In this document: piece after piece, positions 52,942 through 61,015 of the stretch | Layout: each line of letters starts with the position of its first letter | Position numbering within the stretch: the first letter of the stretch is position 1 | Source of the DNA: Nitrosomonas sp. | GTDB taxonomy: Bacteria; Pseudomonadota; Gammaproteobacteria; Burkholderiales; Nitrosomonadaceae | Direction of reading: 5' to 3' | NCBI RefSeq assembly: GCF_019635155.1 | Contig: NZ_JAHBZY010000013.1 | Location: 1 to 64,000, forward strand | DNA: 64,000 bases | Position numbers and translations under genes: made by a program | The notes under the pieces: generated by a model | Told to the model about the DNA's origin: nothing | Databases searched by the model: none | Seen by the model: the letters and a program-made list of their open reading frames with translations, nothing else

Positions 52942-53870
52942 CCAAAATACGGCTGGAAGCGTTCCGGGAACATCATTTCGGATTCAAACCCCAACGCTCA
53001 TGGCAAGAAGCCGTAGTACGGTATCTCACGATTAAAGTGAATTTGCGAAGCTTTGATGATGTTCAGCGCATTTGCCGCAAGCTTGATCCTTTTTTAGGTC
53101 ACTTATTTTTAGATCAAATTACCGGTGATGTGATCTGGTCTGTTATACAAGGTGTACTTGCCAAAGGAAATAAGCCAGCTACAGTAAATCGTTATCTGGC
53201 GTTAATTCGTAGCTTGTTACGTATGGCTCGAGATGAATGGCAATGGATTGAAACTATGCCAAAAATTCGCTTTTTAGCAGGTGAGATGGAACGTGATCGA
53301 TGGTTAACAAGAGAAGAAGCTAATCGGTTAATAGCCGTTAGTCCTCCTCATCTAGCAGCATTGATCCGTTTTGCTCTTGCTACTGGCTGCCGTGCTAGGG
53401 AGATTACTGGTTTGGAATGGAATCGGGTTGATTTACAACGTAAAACGGCCTGGCTTAACCAAACCAAGAATGGAACACCGCGAGGTGTGCCGCTTAATTA
53501 CGATGCTATCGCTGTTCTTGAAGAGCAACTCGGAAAGCATGAGCAGTTTTGTTTTACCTATCAAGGTAAGCCGATTCTCTGGGAAATTACGAACAGTGCG
53601 TGGCATACCGCTCTAGCTAAAGCAGGATTGGAGGATTTCCGGTTTCATGATCTCAGGCATACTTGGGCCTCATGGCATCGTCAGGCTGGCACGAGCTGCG
53701 ATGAACTGAAGGATTTAGGCGGCTGGAAATCCAGGATCATGGTGGATCGCTATGCGAAGTATGCTACTGAGCATTTACGGGTTGCAGCGGCTAGAATCGA
53801 GGATGGACGTGGCGGGAATGTTGTGAATCTGTCACGTTTTTGTCACGTTCAAAAAGAAAAAAGGAGTTAG
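52806..53870 (+). CDS. Tyrosine recombinase (integrase) of the tRNA-Lys element
   Basis: 354 residues; start secured by AAGGAGG 5-6 bases before ATG, inside the xis-like gene. A short N-terminal arm-binding-like part (GVYRRQDSRFWWIATTLPNG) is followed by a core-binding domain (about 65-160) and the catalytic domain with ATGCRAREITGLEW (Arg I), HDLRHTWASWHRQAG (His-x-x-Arg), LGGWKS and VDRYAKY (Tyr nucleophile). It performs site-specific recombination into tRNA-Lys. The 3' end lies 25 bp from the tRNA 3' terminus, as usual for tRNA-targeting integrases. Confidence 0.94.
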   Translation: MAQTQEGVYRRQDSRFWWIATTLPNGKRIRQSAGTENRQDAEALLAKIRLEAFREHHFGFKPQRSWQEAVVRYLTIKVNLRSFDDVQRICRKLDPFLGHLFLDQITGDVIWSVIQGVLAKGNKPATVNRYLALIRSLLRMARDEWQWIETMPKIRFLAGEMERDRWLTREEANRLIAVSPPHLAALIRFALATGCRAREITGLEWNRVDLQRKTAWLNQTKNGTPRGVPLNYDAIAVLEEQLGKHEQFCFTYQGKPILWEITNSAWHTALAKAGLEDFRFHDLRHTWASWHRQAGTSCDELKDLGGWKSRIMVDRYAKYATEHLRVAAARIEDGRGGNVVNLSRFCHVQKEKRS

Positions 53871-53885
53871 TGTTTAACTAACCCC
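53863..53885 (+). terminator. Hairpin at the integrase end
   Basis: GGaGTTAGT / ACTAACcCC around GTTTA, overlapping the integrase stop codon and followed by TTATTCAATTT. It separates the integrase transcript from the convergent tRNA-Lys gene. The same hairpin is kept at the left border. Confidence 0.5.
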
Positions 53886-53893
53886 TTATTCAA

Positions 53894-53942
53894 TTTGGTA
53901 GGTCGTGGCAGATTCGAACTGCCGACCAACGGATTAAAAGTC
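53894..53942. repeat. Right att site within tRNA-Lys
   Basis: Direct repeat partner of 47491-47539, identical over the 49 bases from the CCA end to the anticodon arm. After integration this side keeps the complete tRNA because the element brought a matching 3' half. Confidence 0.9.
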
Positions 53943-53971
53943 CGCTGCTCTACCGGCTGAGCTAACGACCC
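53896..53971 (-). tRNA. tRNA-Lys (TTT anticodon)
   Basis: 76 nt on the minus strand with encoded CCA. The acceptor stem pairs GGGTCGT with ACGACCT (G-U at the end). D-arm TTAGCTCAGCCGGTAGAGCA, anticodon loop CTTTTAA with anticodon TTT, T-arm GGCAGTTCGAATCTGCC. All consensus positions are present. It is the integration target of the neighbouring element. Its 3' half is duplicated at the element's left end. Confidence 0.97.
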
Positions 53972-54250
53972 AAAGCGGTGCATTATACCGATTAGACCGT
54001 CGTAATAAAAGACCTAACCGCGGGAATGATTCGATTACAGAGTGATAGAATACGTCAGGTTGCAGCATAGAGTTTTAGTAAAGACTCTAATTAACTTGTA
54101 TAATTTCCTATTTATAAAAGAAATTAGCCAATAATTATTATTGGAATTGAATGCAATCGGTGTTCGTAATTTCAGCGTCAATCAAGTTACTGCATTCGAT
54201 TTTTATCGGGATAACCGGAGTATTGCCACGGTCAACATATCCGCGCCGTC

Positions 54251-54817
54251 ATGAAAAAACAAAAAACATTTATTCTTTGGCTTACAGGCCTATCAGGTAG
54301 CGGCAAGTCGACGATCGCCAAGTTATTGGAAAAAAAACTGCATGCAATGGGTAAGCATACTTACTTGTTGGATGGGGATCATATCCGCCGGGGTCTCAGT
54401 AAGGATTTAGGATTTACCGACGCCGACCGGGTTGAAAATATGCGCCGTGTCGCAGAGGTTGCGAAGTTGATGATCGATTCCGGACAAATCGTGTTGGTAT
54501 CCTTGATTTCTCCATTTACTGCAGAACGCCGGATGGCCCGGGCGCTGGTAAAAGATGGTGAGTTTTTTGAAATTTTCGTGGATACGCCTTTACATATGGC
54601 GGAACAACGCGATCCCAAAGGATTGTACCGAAAGGCGCGCCAGGGCGAATTAAAAAACTTTACAGGCATTGATTCTCCGTATGAAGTTCCGCTAAATCCT
54701 GAAATTCATATCAACACCTTGCGACAAACACCCGAGCAAGCGGTTGAGACGATTATCACTTATATTTCACAAGTAGGAGCGCTGGATAATGCGCCGACCG
54801 ACTATGTCGATTCATAA
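54251..54817 (+). CDS. cysC: Adenylylsulfate (APS) kinase
   Basis: 188 residues. Phosphorylates APS to PAPS. P-loop [20 protein letters not shown] at the N-terminus, [20 protein letters not shown] and [20 protein letters not shown], then [15 protein letters not shown] and [20 protein letters not shown] are standard for CysC. It stands without cysD/cysN/cysH and next to galE and galU, which suggests PAPS supply for sulfation of polysaccharides or for assimilation with distant partners. About 350 bp without a gene separate it from galE. Confidence 0.95.
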   Translation: MKKQKTFILWLTGLSGSGKSTIAKLLEKKLHAMGKHTYLLDGDHIRRGLSKDLGFTDADRVENMRRVAEVAKLMIDSGQIVLVSLISPFTAERRMARALVKDGEFFEIFVDTPLHMAEQRDPKGLYRKARQGELKNFTGIDSPYEVPLNPEIHINTLRQTPEQAVETIITYISQVGALDNAPTDYVDS

Positions 54818-55164
54818 ATTCCGCCAAAGCAGGTTATGGTATCGATTCAGCAAGCTGTCATCGGGGAAAAGTGCGTCATATTTGCATTTTACCTTGCGAA
54901 ACTTTGTGAGATAATGTAAAAATAATCGGTAATTCTTTGTATCTTATAAATAACTTAAAACTTAAGAAAATTTATAAACTAGCGGCAAGATATTAAAACA
55001 TCCGCTACGAGTAAATGTAATTCATGTTGTGATCTCAGATTAATGTATTACATCACTTTGTCATAATTTTTAAGCATTATTTCAACGCTTATTAATATCT
55101 AAGTATCAAGTAGATTGAGCAAGATGTTCAATTGCGATCATCAATCGTTCTTATTGAATTTATT
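54818..55164. other. Intergenic region, 347 bp
   Basis: AT-rich spacer between cysC and galE (same strand). No RNA gene, repeat or terminator was recognised. It probably carries the galE promoter. Confidence 0.5.
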
Positions 55165-56199
55165 ATGATTTTTGTCACGGGTGGAGCAGGGTATATCGGG
55201 TCGCATATCTGCGTCGAATTGTTGAACGCGGGCTATGATGTCACGGTTTTCGATAATTTCAGTAACAGCAGTCCGGAAGCACTTGTTCGCGTGCAGCAGA
55301 TTACCGGCAGGAATTTGCAGGTTATCCGGGGCGATTGCCGGGATCGTGATGCTCTGATCACCGCATTGCAGCAGAGTCAAACCAATGCTGTGATTCATTT
55401 CGCAGGTTTAAAGGCTGTTGGTGAATCGGTGTCTAAACCGCTTAATTATTACGATCATAACGTGGTTGGCACATTGCGGTTATTGGAAGCTATGCAGGTG
55501 TGCCATATCCGAACGATCGTTTTTAGCTCATCTGCAACAGTGTATGGTGATCCGGTGCATTTGCCCATTACGGAGGATCATCCGTTATCGCCTACTAATC
55601 CTTATGGTCGCAGTAAATGGATGATTGAAGAAATTCTTCGCGATGTTTACCGCAGCGATCCTTCGATACGGATTTGCATATTGCGTTATTTTAATCCGGT
55701 AGGTGCGCACGACAGCGGATTGATCGGCGAAGATCCGCAAGGTATCCCGAACAACTTGGTGCCTTTCATCGCTCAAGTCGCGGTGGGGCGAAGAGAGCGA
55801 CTGAATATCTGGGGTAATGATTATCCAACACCGGATAGAACTGGCGTACGTGATTATATTCATGTGGTTGATTTGGCCATCGGACATCTTCAGGCACTGG
55901 CGGTTTTAAAAAATATCGATCACGAGCGAAATGATCAATCTTTCGGTTGCATGACCGTAAATCTAGGCACCGGGCAAGGTCACAGCGTATTGGATGTCAT
56001 ACATGCTTACGAGAAGGCATGCGGACATTCCATTCCATACCAAATGGCTCCGCGCCGTTCCGGTGATATTGCAGTTTGCTACGCAGATCCTCAATTTGCA
56101 TACAAAATACTCGGCTGGAAAGCGCAATTAAGTTTAGAAGCCATGTGCAGAGACAGTTGGCGCTGGCAGAGCAGGAATCCCAATGGTTATCAGAAGTGA
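55165..56199 (+). CDS. galE: UDP-glucose 4-epimerase
   Basis: 344 residues from ATG 55165; a longer frame opens 33 bases earlier but the Rossmann motif favours this start (MIFVTGGAGYIGSHICVELL). SDR-type epimerase with catalytic FSSSATVYGDP (Ser) and NPYGRSKWMIEEIL (Tyr-x-x-x-Lys), RYFNPVGAHDSGLIGEDPQG for sugar binding, and a C-terminal YADPQFAYKILGW. It interconverts UDP-glucose and UDP-galactose for exopolysaccharide or LPS. Followed 68 bp later by galU. Confidence 0.97.
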   Translation: MIFVTGGAGYIGSHICVELLNAGYDVTVFDNFSNSSPEALVRVQQITGRNLQVIRGDCRDRDALITALQQSQTNAVIHFAGLKAVGESVSKPLNYYDHNVVGTLRLLEAMQVCHIRTIVFSSSATVYGDPVHLPITEDHPLSPTNPYGRSKWMIEEILRDVYRSDPSIRICILRYFNPVGAHDSGLIGEDPQGIPNNLVPFIAQVAVGRRERLNIWGNDYPTPDRTGVRDYIHVVDLAIGHLQALAVLKNIDHERNDQSFGCMTVNLGTGQGHSVLDVIHAYEKACGHSIPYQMAPRRSGDIAVCYADPQFAYKILGWKAQLSLEAMCRDSWRWQSRNPNGYQK

Positions 56200-56267
56200 T
56201 TACGAGAATGATTGTTTGGTTAATGAATTTCTTATCCTAACTGATTCAATATAAAGGAGAGCAATCA

Positions 56268-57161
56268 ATGAAAGCGATTAAAAAAGCGGTTTTCCCTGTT
56301 GCCGGGTTAGGAACACGTTTCTTACCCGCCACCAAGGCAAACCCCAAGGAAATGCTGCCCATTGTCGATAAGCCATTGATCCAATTTGCTGCGGAAGAAG
56401 CCGTTGCCGCAGGTATTGATGTGTTGATTTTTATTATTGGCAGAAATAAAAATTCAATTCCGGATCATTTTGATAAGGCATTTGAATTGGAAGCAAAGCT
56501 GGAGGGGGATAGTAAGTGGGATATGTTGAATGTGGTTCGTGACATTCTACCGTCACGCATTGATTGCATTTATATCCGCCAGGCTGAAGCGCTAGGCTTG
56601 GGGCATGCGGTTTTGTGCGCGCAATCGGTAGTCGGCGATGAACCTTTTGCGGTTTTGTTGGCTGATGATTTGATTAAAGCGGGTGAACGTTGTTGCTTAA
56701 GTCAAATGGTCGATATTTATAGCCAACATCATTGCTCGATACTAGGTATTGAGCGAGTACCGAATGATACAGTTCATCGGTATGGAATTATCGATAGCTC
56801 AATCATGGCAAAGAATCTATCGAAAGTGAATGCCATAGTCGAAAAACCGGCGATTGGCACGGCGCCTTCCAATTTGGCGGTTGTGGGCCGGTATATCCTA
56901 ACGCCGCGAATTTTCAAGTTACTGGAACAAACAGAGCGCGGTGCTGGCAATGAAATCCAATTAACCGATGGAATCGCGAAACTGTTGAAGGATGAAACAG
57001 TATTGGGATATGAGTTTGCCGGAAAACGGTATGATTGCGGTAGTAAATCGGGTTATCTGCAAGCAACAGTGGAATTTGCTTTGCAGCACCCGGAACTAAA
57101 AGACGATTTTGAGTTGTATTTGCATGATTTTGTAAAGAAGAACCCCATTAAACCCACTTGA
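56268..57161 (+). CDS. galU: UTP-glucose-1-phosphate uridylyltransferase
   Basis: 297 residues, GGAG ribosome site. Nucleotidyltransferase motif VFPVAGLGTRFLPATKANPK, MLPIVDKPLIQFAAEEAV, HAVLCAQSVVGDEPFAVLLA and LADDLI (metal binding) and IVEKPAIGTAPSNLAVVGRY identify GalU. Makes UDP-glucose from UTP and glucose-1-phosphate, the substrate of the upstream GalE. The two genes are likely an operon for nucleotide-sugar supply. Confidence 0.97.
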   Translation: MKAIKKAVFPVAGLGTRFLPATKANPKEMLPIVDKPLIQFAAEEAVAAGIDVLIFIIGRNKNSIPDHFDKAFELEAKLEGDSKWDMLNVVRDILPSRIDCIYIRQAEALGLGHAVLCAQSVVGDEPFAVLLADDLIKAGERCCLSQMVDIYSQHHCSILGIERVPNDTVHRYGIIDSSIMAKNLSKVNAIVEKPAIGTAPSNLAVVGRYILTPRIFKLLEQTERGAGNEIQLTDGIAKLLKDETVLGYEFAGKRYDCGSKSGYLQATVEFALQHPELKDDFELYLHDFVKKNPIKPT

Positions 57162-57247
57162 TGCAATAAAACCTTACATGCGGCTATCGCCTATACTATA
57201 GAATTTGCAATTCGTGCGAAGATATTGATAGACGTGAAATGTAATCA

Positions 57248-59656
57248 TCAATTAATTGGCAGCAGCTTCAGTTGCCGTTCAACAATACCAGGAAGAAGTG
57301 GCGTCGGTTTTCCTCGAACCCAATTAGCATGCCCGCTGCCGTAATAGGGTGAAAGCGGATGGCCGCTTTGCCCTCCTGGCATATCGAAATAACTTTGCTC
57401 TTCCTGTCCTGGAGCGATTACCGAACGTTGCGAAGCGCCAAAATTTGGTGACTGTACACGTGGCATATTATGATCGCCGGGCAGCGGATCATTGGCCATA
57501 TCCAACCACCGCGCTATCCAATCCGGAAGCTGCCGACTAACCGGATGTTTGATCTGCGCGGCATTGACCGTGCCCCACTTTTGTATAGTGACGCGGCCAT
57601 CTTTATTCATTCGTGAGGTGACTGTTTGCAGACAATGGAACAGTAGATCATTCCAGTTTCGATGCGGTGAGGGAAGCAAGTGTCGCGGTTGTTGCTCGAG
57701 TAATTGCCATACGATCCATTCCGTTTGGCTAAGACGGGGAGACTGGAACCCCGCATCGCTTTGACGTATGGGTGACATAAAACCGTTCAAGATAGTATCG
57801 ATGACTTCGTATCGAAATGCATGAGCAAGGTGATATGCCGCTGAATCGATTGATGCTTCGCCGGTCCAATCCGCCAACGCTGCTTTGATCGGATGCAGCC
57901 ACATCTCGCCAGCGTCAATTGACCCTATGGTTTCTAATAATAGTTCATACCAGCGGGTTAACAGTATCGCGTGATCGTCCAACTGAATGGCCTGCAGGTC
58001 TGCAATGGAGAATTGATCATGCGCAAATAACCGATGACGAATTTGCGTCGCTCTCGCACCCAAATCGTAACCGCCGTTGCCTATTCGTTTGAGCTGTTCA
58101 CCTGAAACAGTGCGTGAATTGGCGGACCATAACCGCCCCGAGCTTGGATTGTGAAGCAGCGGATACAAATCATAATCCAGCCAACCGCGCCACCCGGTGC
58201 CGGGTAACGACCAATCCGCAGAGGCTTGCGGGTCATAATCGGAGAATCTATCGGGAATGCGGCCAGCCAGTGTCCAACTGATATTGCCATCGCGATCGCC
58301 GGCGATGAAATTTTGCACCGGAATGCCAAATTGGCGCGCGAGGTTGGCAGCTTGTTCAGCCGTTGTAATTTGTTCCAATTCCAGCAATTTGAGATTGATT
58401 GCTTCAGGGTGCAGCGCGGTCCATGCCAATGCAAGCGGTGTTTGATCATAGTCTTGCTTAATAAGCGGACCCCATTCGGTCTCAGAAATCATGAGTTGTT
58501 CATCGGGCGCGTTTTTGATTCGAATCGTTTCGTTAAAAGTTTGAATTGGCTGCCAGCCTTTGGAATTGCGATATTGCATACGATTGTCTTCGTTGATGCT
58601 AATTCGCACCCAGTCTGAAAAATCGCCATGACTATTGGTAAAACTCCAGGCGATATGCCGATTTGAACCGACCACGATAGAAGGAACGCCAGGTAAGCTA
58701 ATGCCGGTAACGTCGTGAATCCGGTCTGATGCTGCATCCGGATAAATCAAACGCAATCGGAACCAGGTATTGGGCACACGTAACTTTAAATGCATGTCAT
58801 TTGCGACGATTGCAGCGCCTCCCGATAATTTTCCCGATACTGCAAAACTGTTACTGCCAGGCGATTGTTCTGTCATGAAAAAATCACTCTGGGGTGTCGG
58901 CTCCTTCATCGTTTGCAAGTTAATATCCATTGCGGATGGTAATCGCGGTAACTGCACCGGTTCATCGATCAAGGGTGCATCCCAGTTTCCTGCAGGCGAC
59001 GTGAGAAATTCGTAAACAGGTTTAGGTAATACGGCGCGCATGCTGGAAAGCGCCAGCTCGCGGCTAAAATTTTCTTCATTCAAAGTCAGAAACATGGCCA
59101 GAATGACCAGGATGCTGTCTTCGTTGCGCCATGGAACAGGGTGTGTTCGGGTGAGCAAGTAAGGAAACGGGCGTACTGCCAACGCTTGCAATCCGCGGTT
59201 GACGCCCATCCGATAAGCATCCAGCAGTTGCGTTTGATCGCTCGGCAATTGCTGTAATACCGCAGTGGCGCGAGTACGAAGCCGCAGCAAACGGATCTTC
59301 CGATCGTGAGATATTGCATTGATACCAAACAACTCGGCTAATTCACCGGCAGCCTGGCGTCTCATCAAGTCCATTTCGAAAAAGCGCTCCTGTGCATGCA
59401 CATAGCCCATCGCCATCGCGAGGTCTACGCGATTCCCGCCTTTCAAAGTGACGCTTCCTAATGCATCTCTTTCACTAATAACAGGCGCAATTAAACCAGG
59501 CAGTGTGGCTTCGCCATCGTATTGAGGCAGGCTGCCGCGTAACAGCAAGCCGGCAGCTATGATCAAAAAGACCGGAATTATTAAGCTTATTAATAAGATG
59601 GAGCGAAGAAGATTTACTGTAAATTTTCGAGTAAATAAGCGTGCAGCGAGAGTCAT
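57248..59656 (-). CDS. Penicillin-acylase family (Ntn) hydrolase
   Basis: 802 residues. An N-terminal membrane anchor or signal (LLRSILLISLIIPVFLIIAA) precedes the alpha-chain-like part (GYVHAQERFFEMDLMRRQAA, GELAELFGINA). The catalytic Ser that becomes the N-terminus of the beta chain is in SPGSNSFAVSGKLSGGAAIV (about 270), followed by NDMHLKLRVPNTWF. The C-terminal region has PGDHNMPRVQSPNFGASQRS and the typical PGGQSGHPLSPYYGSG. Such enzymes self-cleave and hydrolyse amide bonds; family members also cleave acyl-homoserine lactones (quorum quenching), so penicillin need not be the substrate. Convergent with galU. Confidence 0.92.
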   Translation of the reverse strand: MTLAARLFTRKFTVNLLRSILLISLIIPVFLIIAAGLLLRGSLPQYDGEATLPGLIAPVISERDALGSVTLKGGNRVDLAMAMGYVHAQERFFEMDLMRRQAAGELAELFGINAISHDRKIRLLRLRTRATAVLQQLPSDQTQLLDAYRMGVNRGLQALAVRPFPYLLTRTHPVPWRNEDSILVILAMFLTLNEENFSRELALSSMRAVLPKPVYEFLTSPAGNWDAPLIDEPVQLPRLPSAMDINLQTMKEPTPQSDFFMTEQSPGSNSFAVSGKLSGGAAIVANDMHLKLRVPNTWFRLRLIYPDAASDRIHDVTGISLPGVPSIVVGSNRHIAWSFTNSHGDFSDWVRISINEDNRMQYRNSKGWQPIQTFNETIRIKNAPDEQLMISETEWGPLIKQDYDQTPLALAWTALHPEAINLKLLELEQITTAEQAANLARQFGIPVQNFIAGDRDGNISWTLAGRIPDRFSDYDPQASADWSLPGTGWRGWLDYDLYPLLHNPSSGRLWSANSRTVSGEQLKRIGNGGYDLGARATQIRHRLFAHDQFSIADLQAIQLDDHAILLTRWYELLLETIGSIDAGEMWLHPIKAALADWTGEASIDSAAYHLAHAFRYEVIDTILNGFMSPIRQSDAGFQSPRLSQTEWIVWQLLEQQPRHLLPSPHRNWNDLLFHCLQTVTSRMNKDGRVTIQKWGTVNAAQIKHPVSRQLPDWIARWLDMANDPLPGDHNMPRVQSPNFGASQRSVIAPGQEEQSYFDMPGGQSGHPLSPYYGSGHANWVRGKPTPLLPGIVERQLKLLPIN

Positions 59657-59833
59657 GAGAATTTAGATAAGCAATGAAATCGAACGAAATTATCTAATAA
59701 TAAATTGAAATTAAAGTAATTATTGGAATAAATCAGATCGACTTGCAATTAAAGGCATGATTCCTTCTTTATTCCAACCATTGAATCGAGATCAACGCAA
59801 TGATAATTCATTTGTAGAAATTTGGAGCTTGTC

Positions 59834-60973
59834 ATGTCGGAAGAAAGTGATTTAGAACGTACCGAAGAGGCCACGCCGAGGCGCATAGAGAAAGCGCGCG
59901 AGGAAGGCCAAGTTGCGCGTTCACAGGAATTGACGACATTTACAGTGCTGTTGGCGGCGGCGGCGGGTGTTTTGTTTTTGGGTGCCGGATTAATGGATAA
60001 GCTGCTGAAAATCATGCAAGCAGGCATGGTCGTTGAACGCGAGCTGGCTTTTCAACCGCAATTAGCGCTCGTGCGGTTTTATCATCTGGCCGTTGAAGGC
60101 CTGATATCAATGGCGCCTTTATTGTTTCTGCTGTTGATTGTTGCACTTTTCGCACCGATGCTATTAAGCGGTTGGATGTTTAGCGCCCAGGCATTGATTC
60201 CTAAATTTGATCGTATCAATCCCATGAAGGGATTGGGTCGGATTTTCTCGGTCAATAGTTTGATCGAGTTAGTAAAAGCGATCCTTAAGACATTGGTTAT
60301 CGGTGGCGTTGCGGCATTGGTTATTTGGTCAAACAAAGACACTGTGATGGCATTAATGACTGTTCCGATCGACCTCGGGGTTAGCCGTACCGGCGATTTT
60401 CTGACCATGAGTTTCCTATTGATCATTGGCGCGATGATTCTGATCGTTGCGATCGATGTTCCCTACAAAATTTGGGAACATGCAAAACAATTGCGTATGA
60501 CCAAAGAAGAGATACGTAAAGAACATAAGGAAAGTGAAGGCGATCCATTTGTAAAAGCACGTGTCCGTGGCCTGCAACGTGAAGCTGCGCGCCGCCGCAT
60601 GATGGCGGAGATTCCTAAAGCGGATGTGATTGTAACCAATCCGACGCATTATGCCGTGGCATTACGTTATCAAAGCAACATGCGTGCGCCTAAAGTGGTT
60701 GCAAAAGGCGTGCATTTATTGGCCGCCCGGATCCGTGAAGTGGCCGAAGAATATCGCATACCGATTCTTGAAGCGCCACCGCTTGCACGCGCTTTATATC
60801 ACCATACCGAACTGGAAAGCGAGATCCCGGAAAAACTGTATACGGCGGTCGCTGAAGTTCTGGCGTATGTGTTTCAACTCCGGCGATATCACGAATATGG
60901 TGGAACGGCGCCAACACCGCCGGTTGATGTGCCAGTACCGCCGGAATTGGATCAGGTGCAATCCGTTGTTTAA
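59834..60973 (+). CDS. flhB: Flagellar export switch protein FlhB
   Basis: 379 residues from the ATG at 59834, preceded by GGAG; an upstream in-frame start adds four residues. N-terminal SEESDLERTEEATPRRIEKA is the classic FlhB start. Four TM helices (about 30-210) are followed by the cytoplasmic domain with the self-cleaving NPTH sequence (VIVTNPTHYAVALRYQSNM). FlhB switches secretion from rod/hook to filament substrates. First of the flhB-flhA-flhF block, 43 bp before flhA. Confidence 0.97.
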   Translation: MSEESDLERTEEATPRRIEKAREEGQVARSQELTTFTVLLAAAAGVLFLGAGLMDKLLKIMQAGMVVERELAFQPQLALVRFYHLAVEGLISMAPLLFLLLIVALFAPMLLSGWMFSAQALIPKFDRINPMKGLGRIFSVNSLIELVKAILKTLVIGGVAALVIWSNKDTVMALMTVPIDLGVSRTGDFLTMSFLLIIGAMILIVAIDVPYKIWEHAKQLRMTKEEIRKEHKESEGDPFVKARVRGLQREAARRRMMAEIPKADVIVTNPTHYAVALRYQSNMRAPKVVAKGVHLLAARIREVAEEYRIPILEAPPLARALYHHTELESEIPEKLYTAVAEVLAYVFQLRRYHEYGGTAPTPPVDVPVPPELDQVQSVV

Positions 60974-61015
60974 AAGTGTTTATTTCGATCATTTTGTATT
61001 TAGGTTTAAATAATT

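Larger units (their letters stand above)
47493..53895. mobile_element. tRNA-Lys-inserted integrative element with Rep, Xis and Int
   Basis: About 6.4 kb bounded by the duplicate tRNA-Lys 3' end (left) and intact tRNA-Lys (right). From right to left: tyrosine integrase facing the tRNA, AlpA-like regulator, Rep_trans-like initiator, one unknown gene, then two AT-rich membrane-protein genes in convergent orientation. It has no conjugation, capsid or antibiotic genes, so it is either a mobilisable/replicating mini-element or a satellite that relies on a helper. The left part is much more AT-rich than the rep-int part and than the chromosome. Extent and orientation are read directly; mobility is inference. 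Confidence 0.88.
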
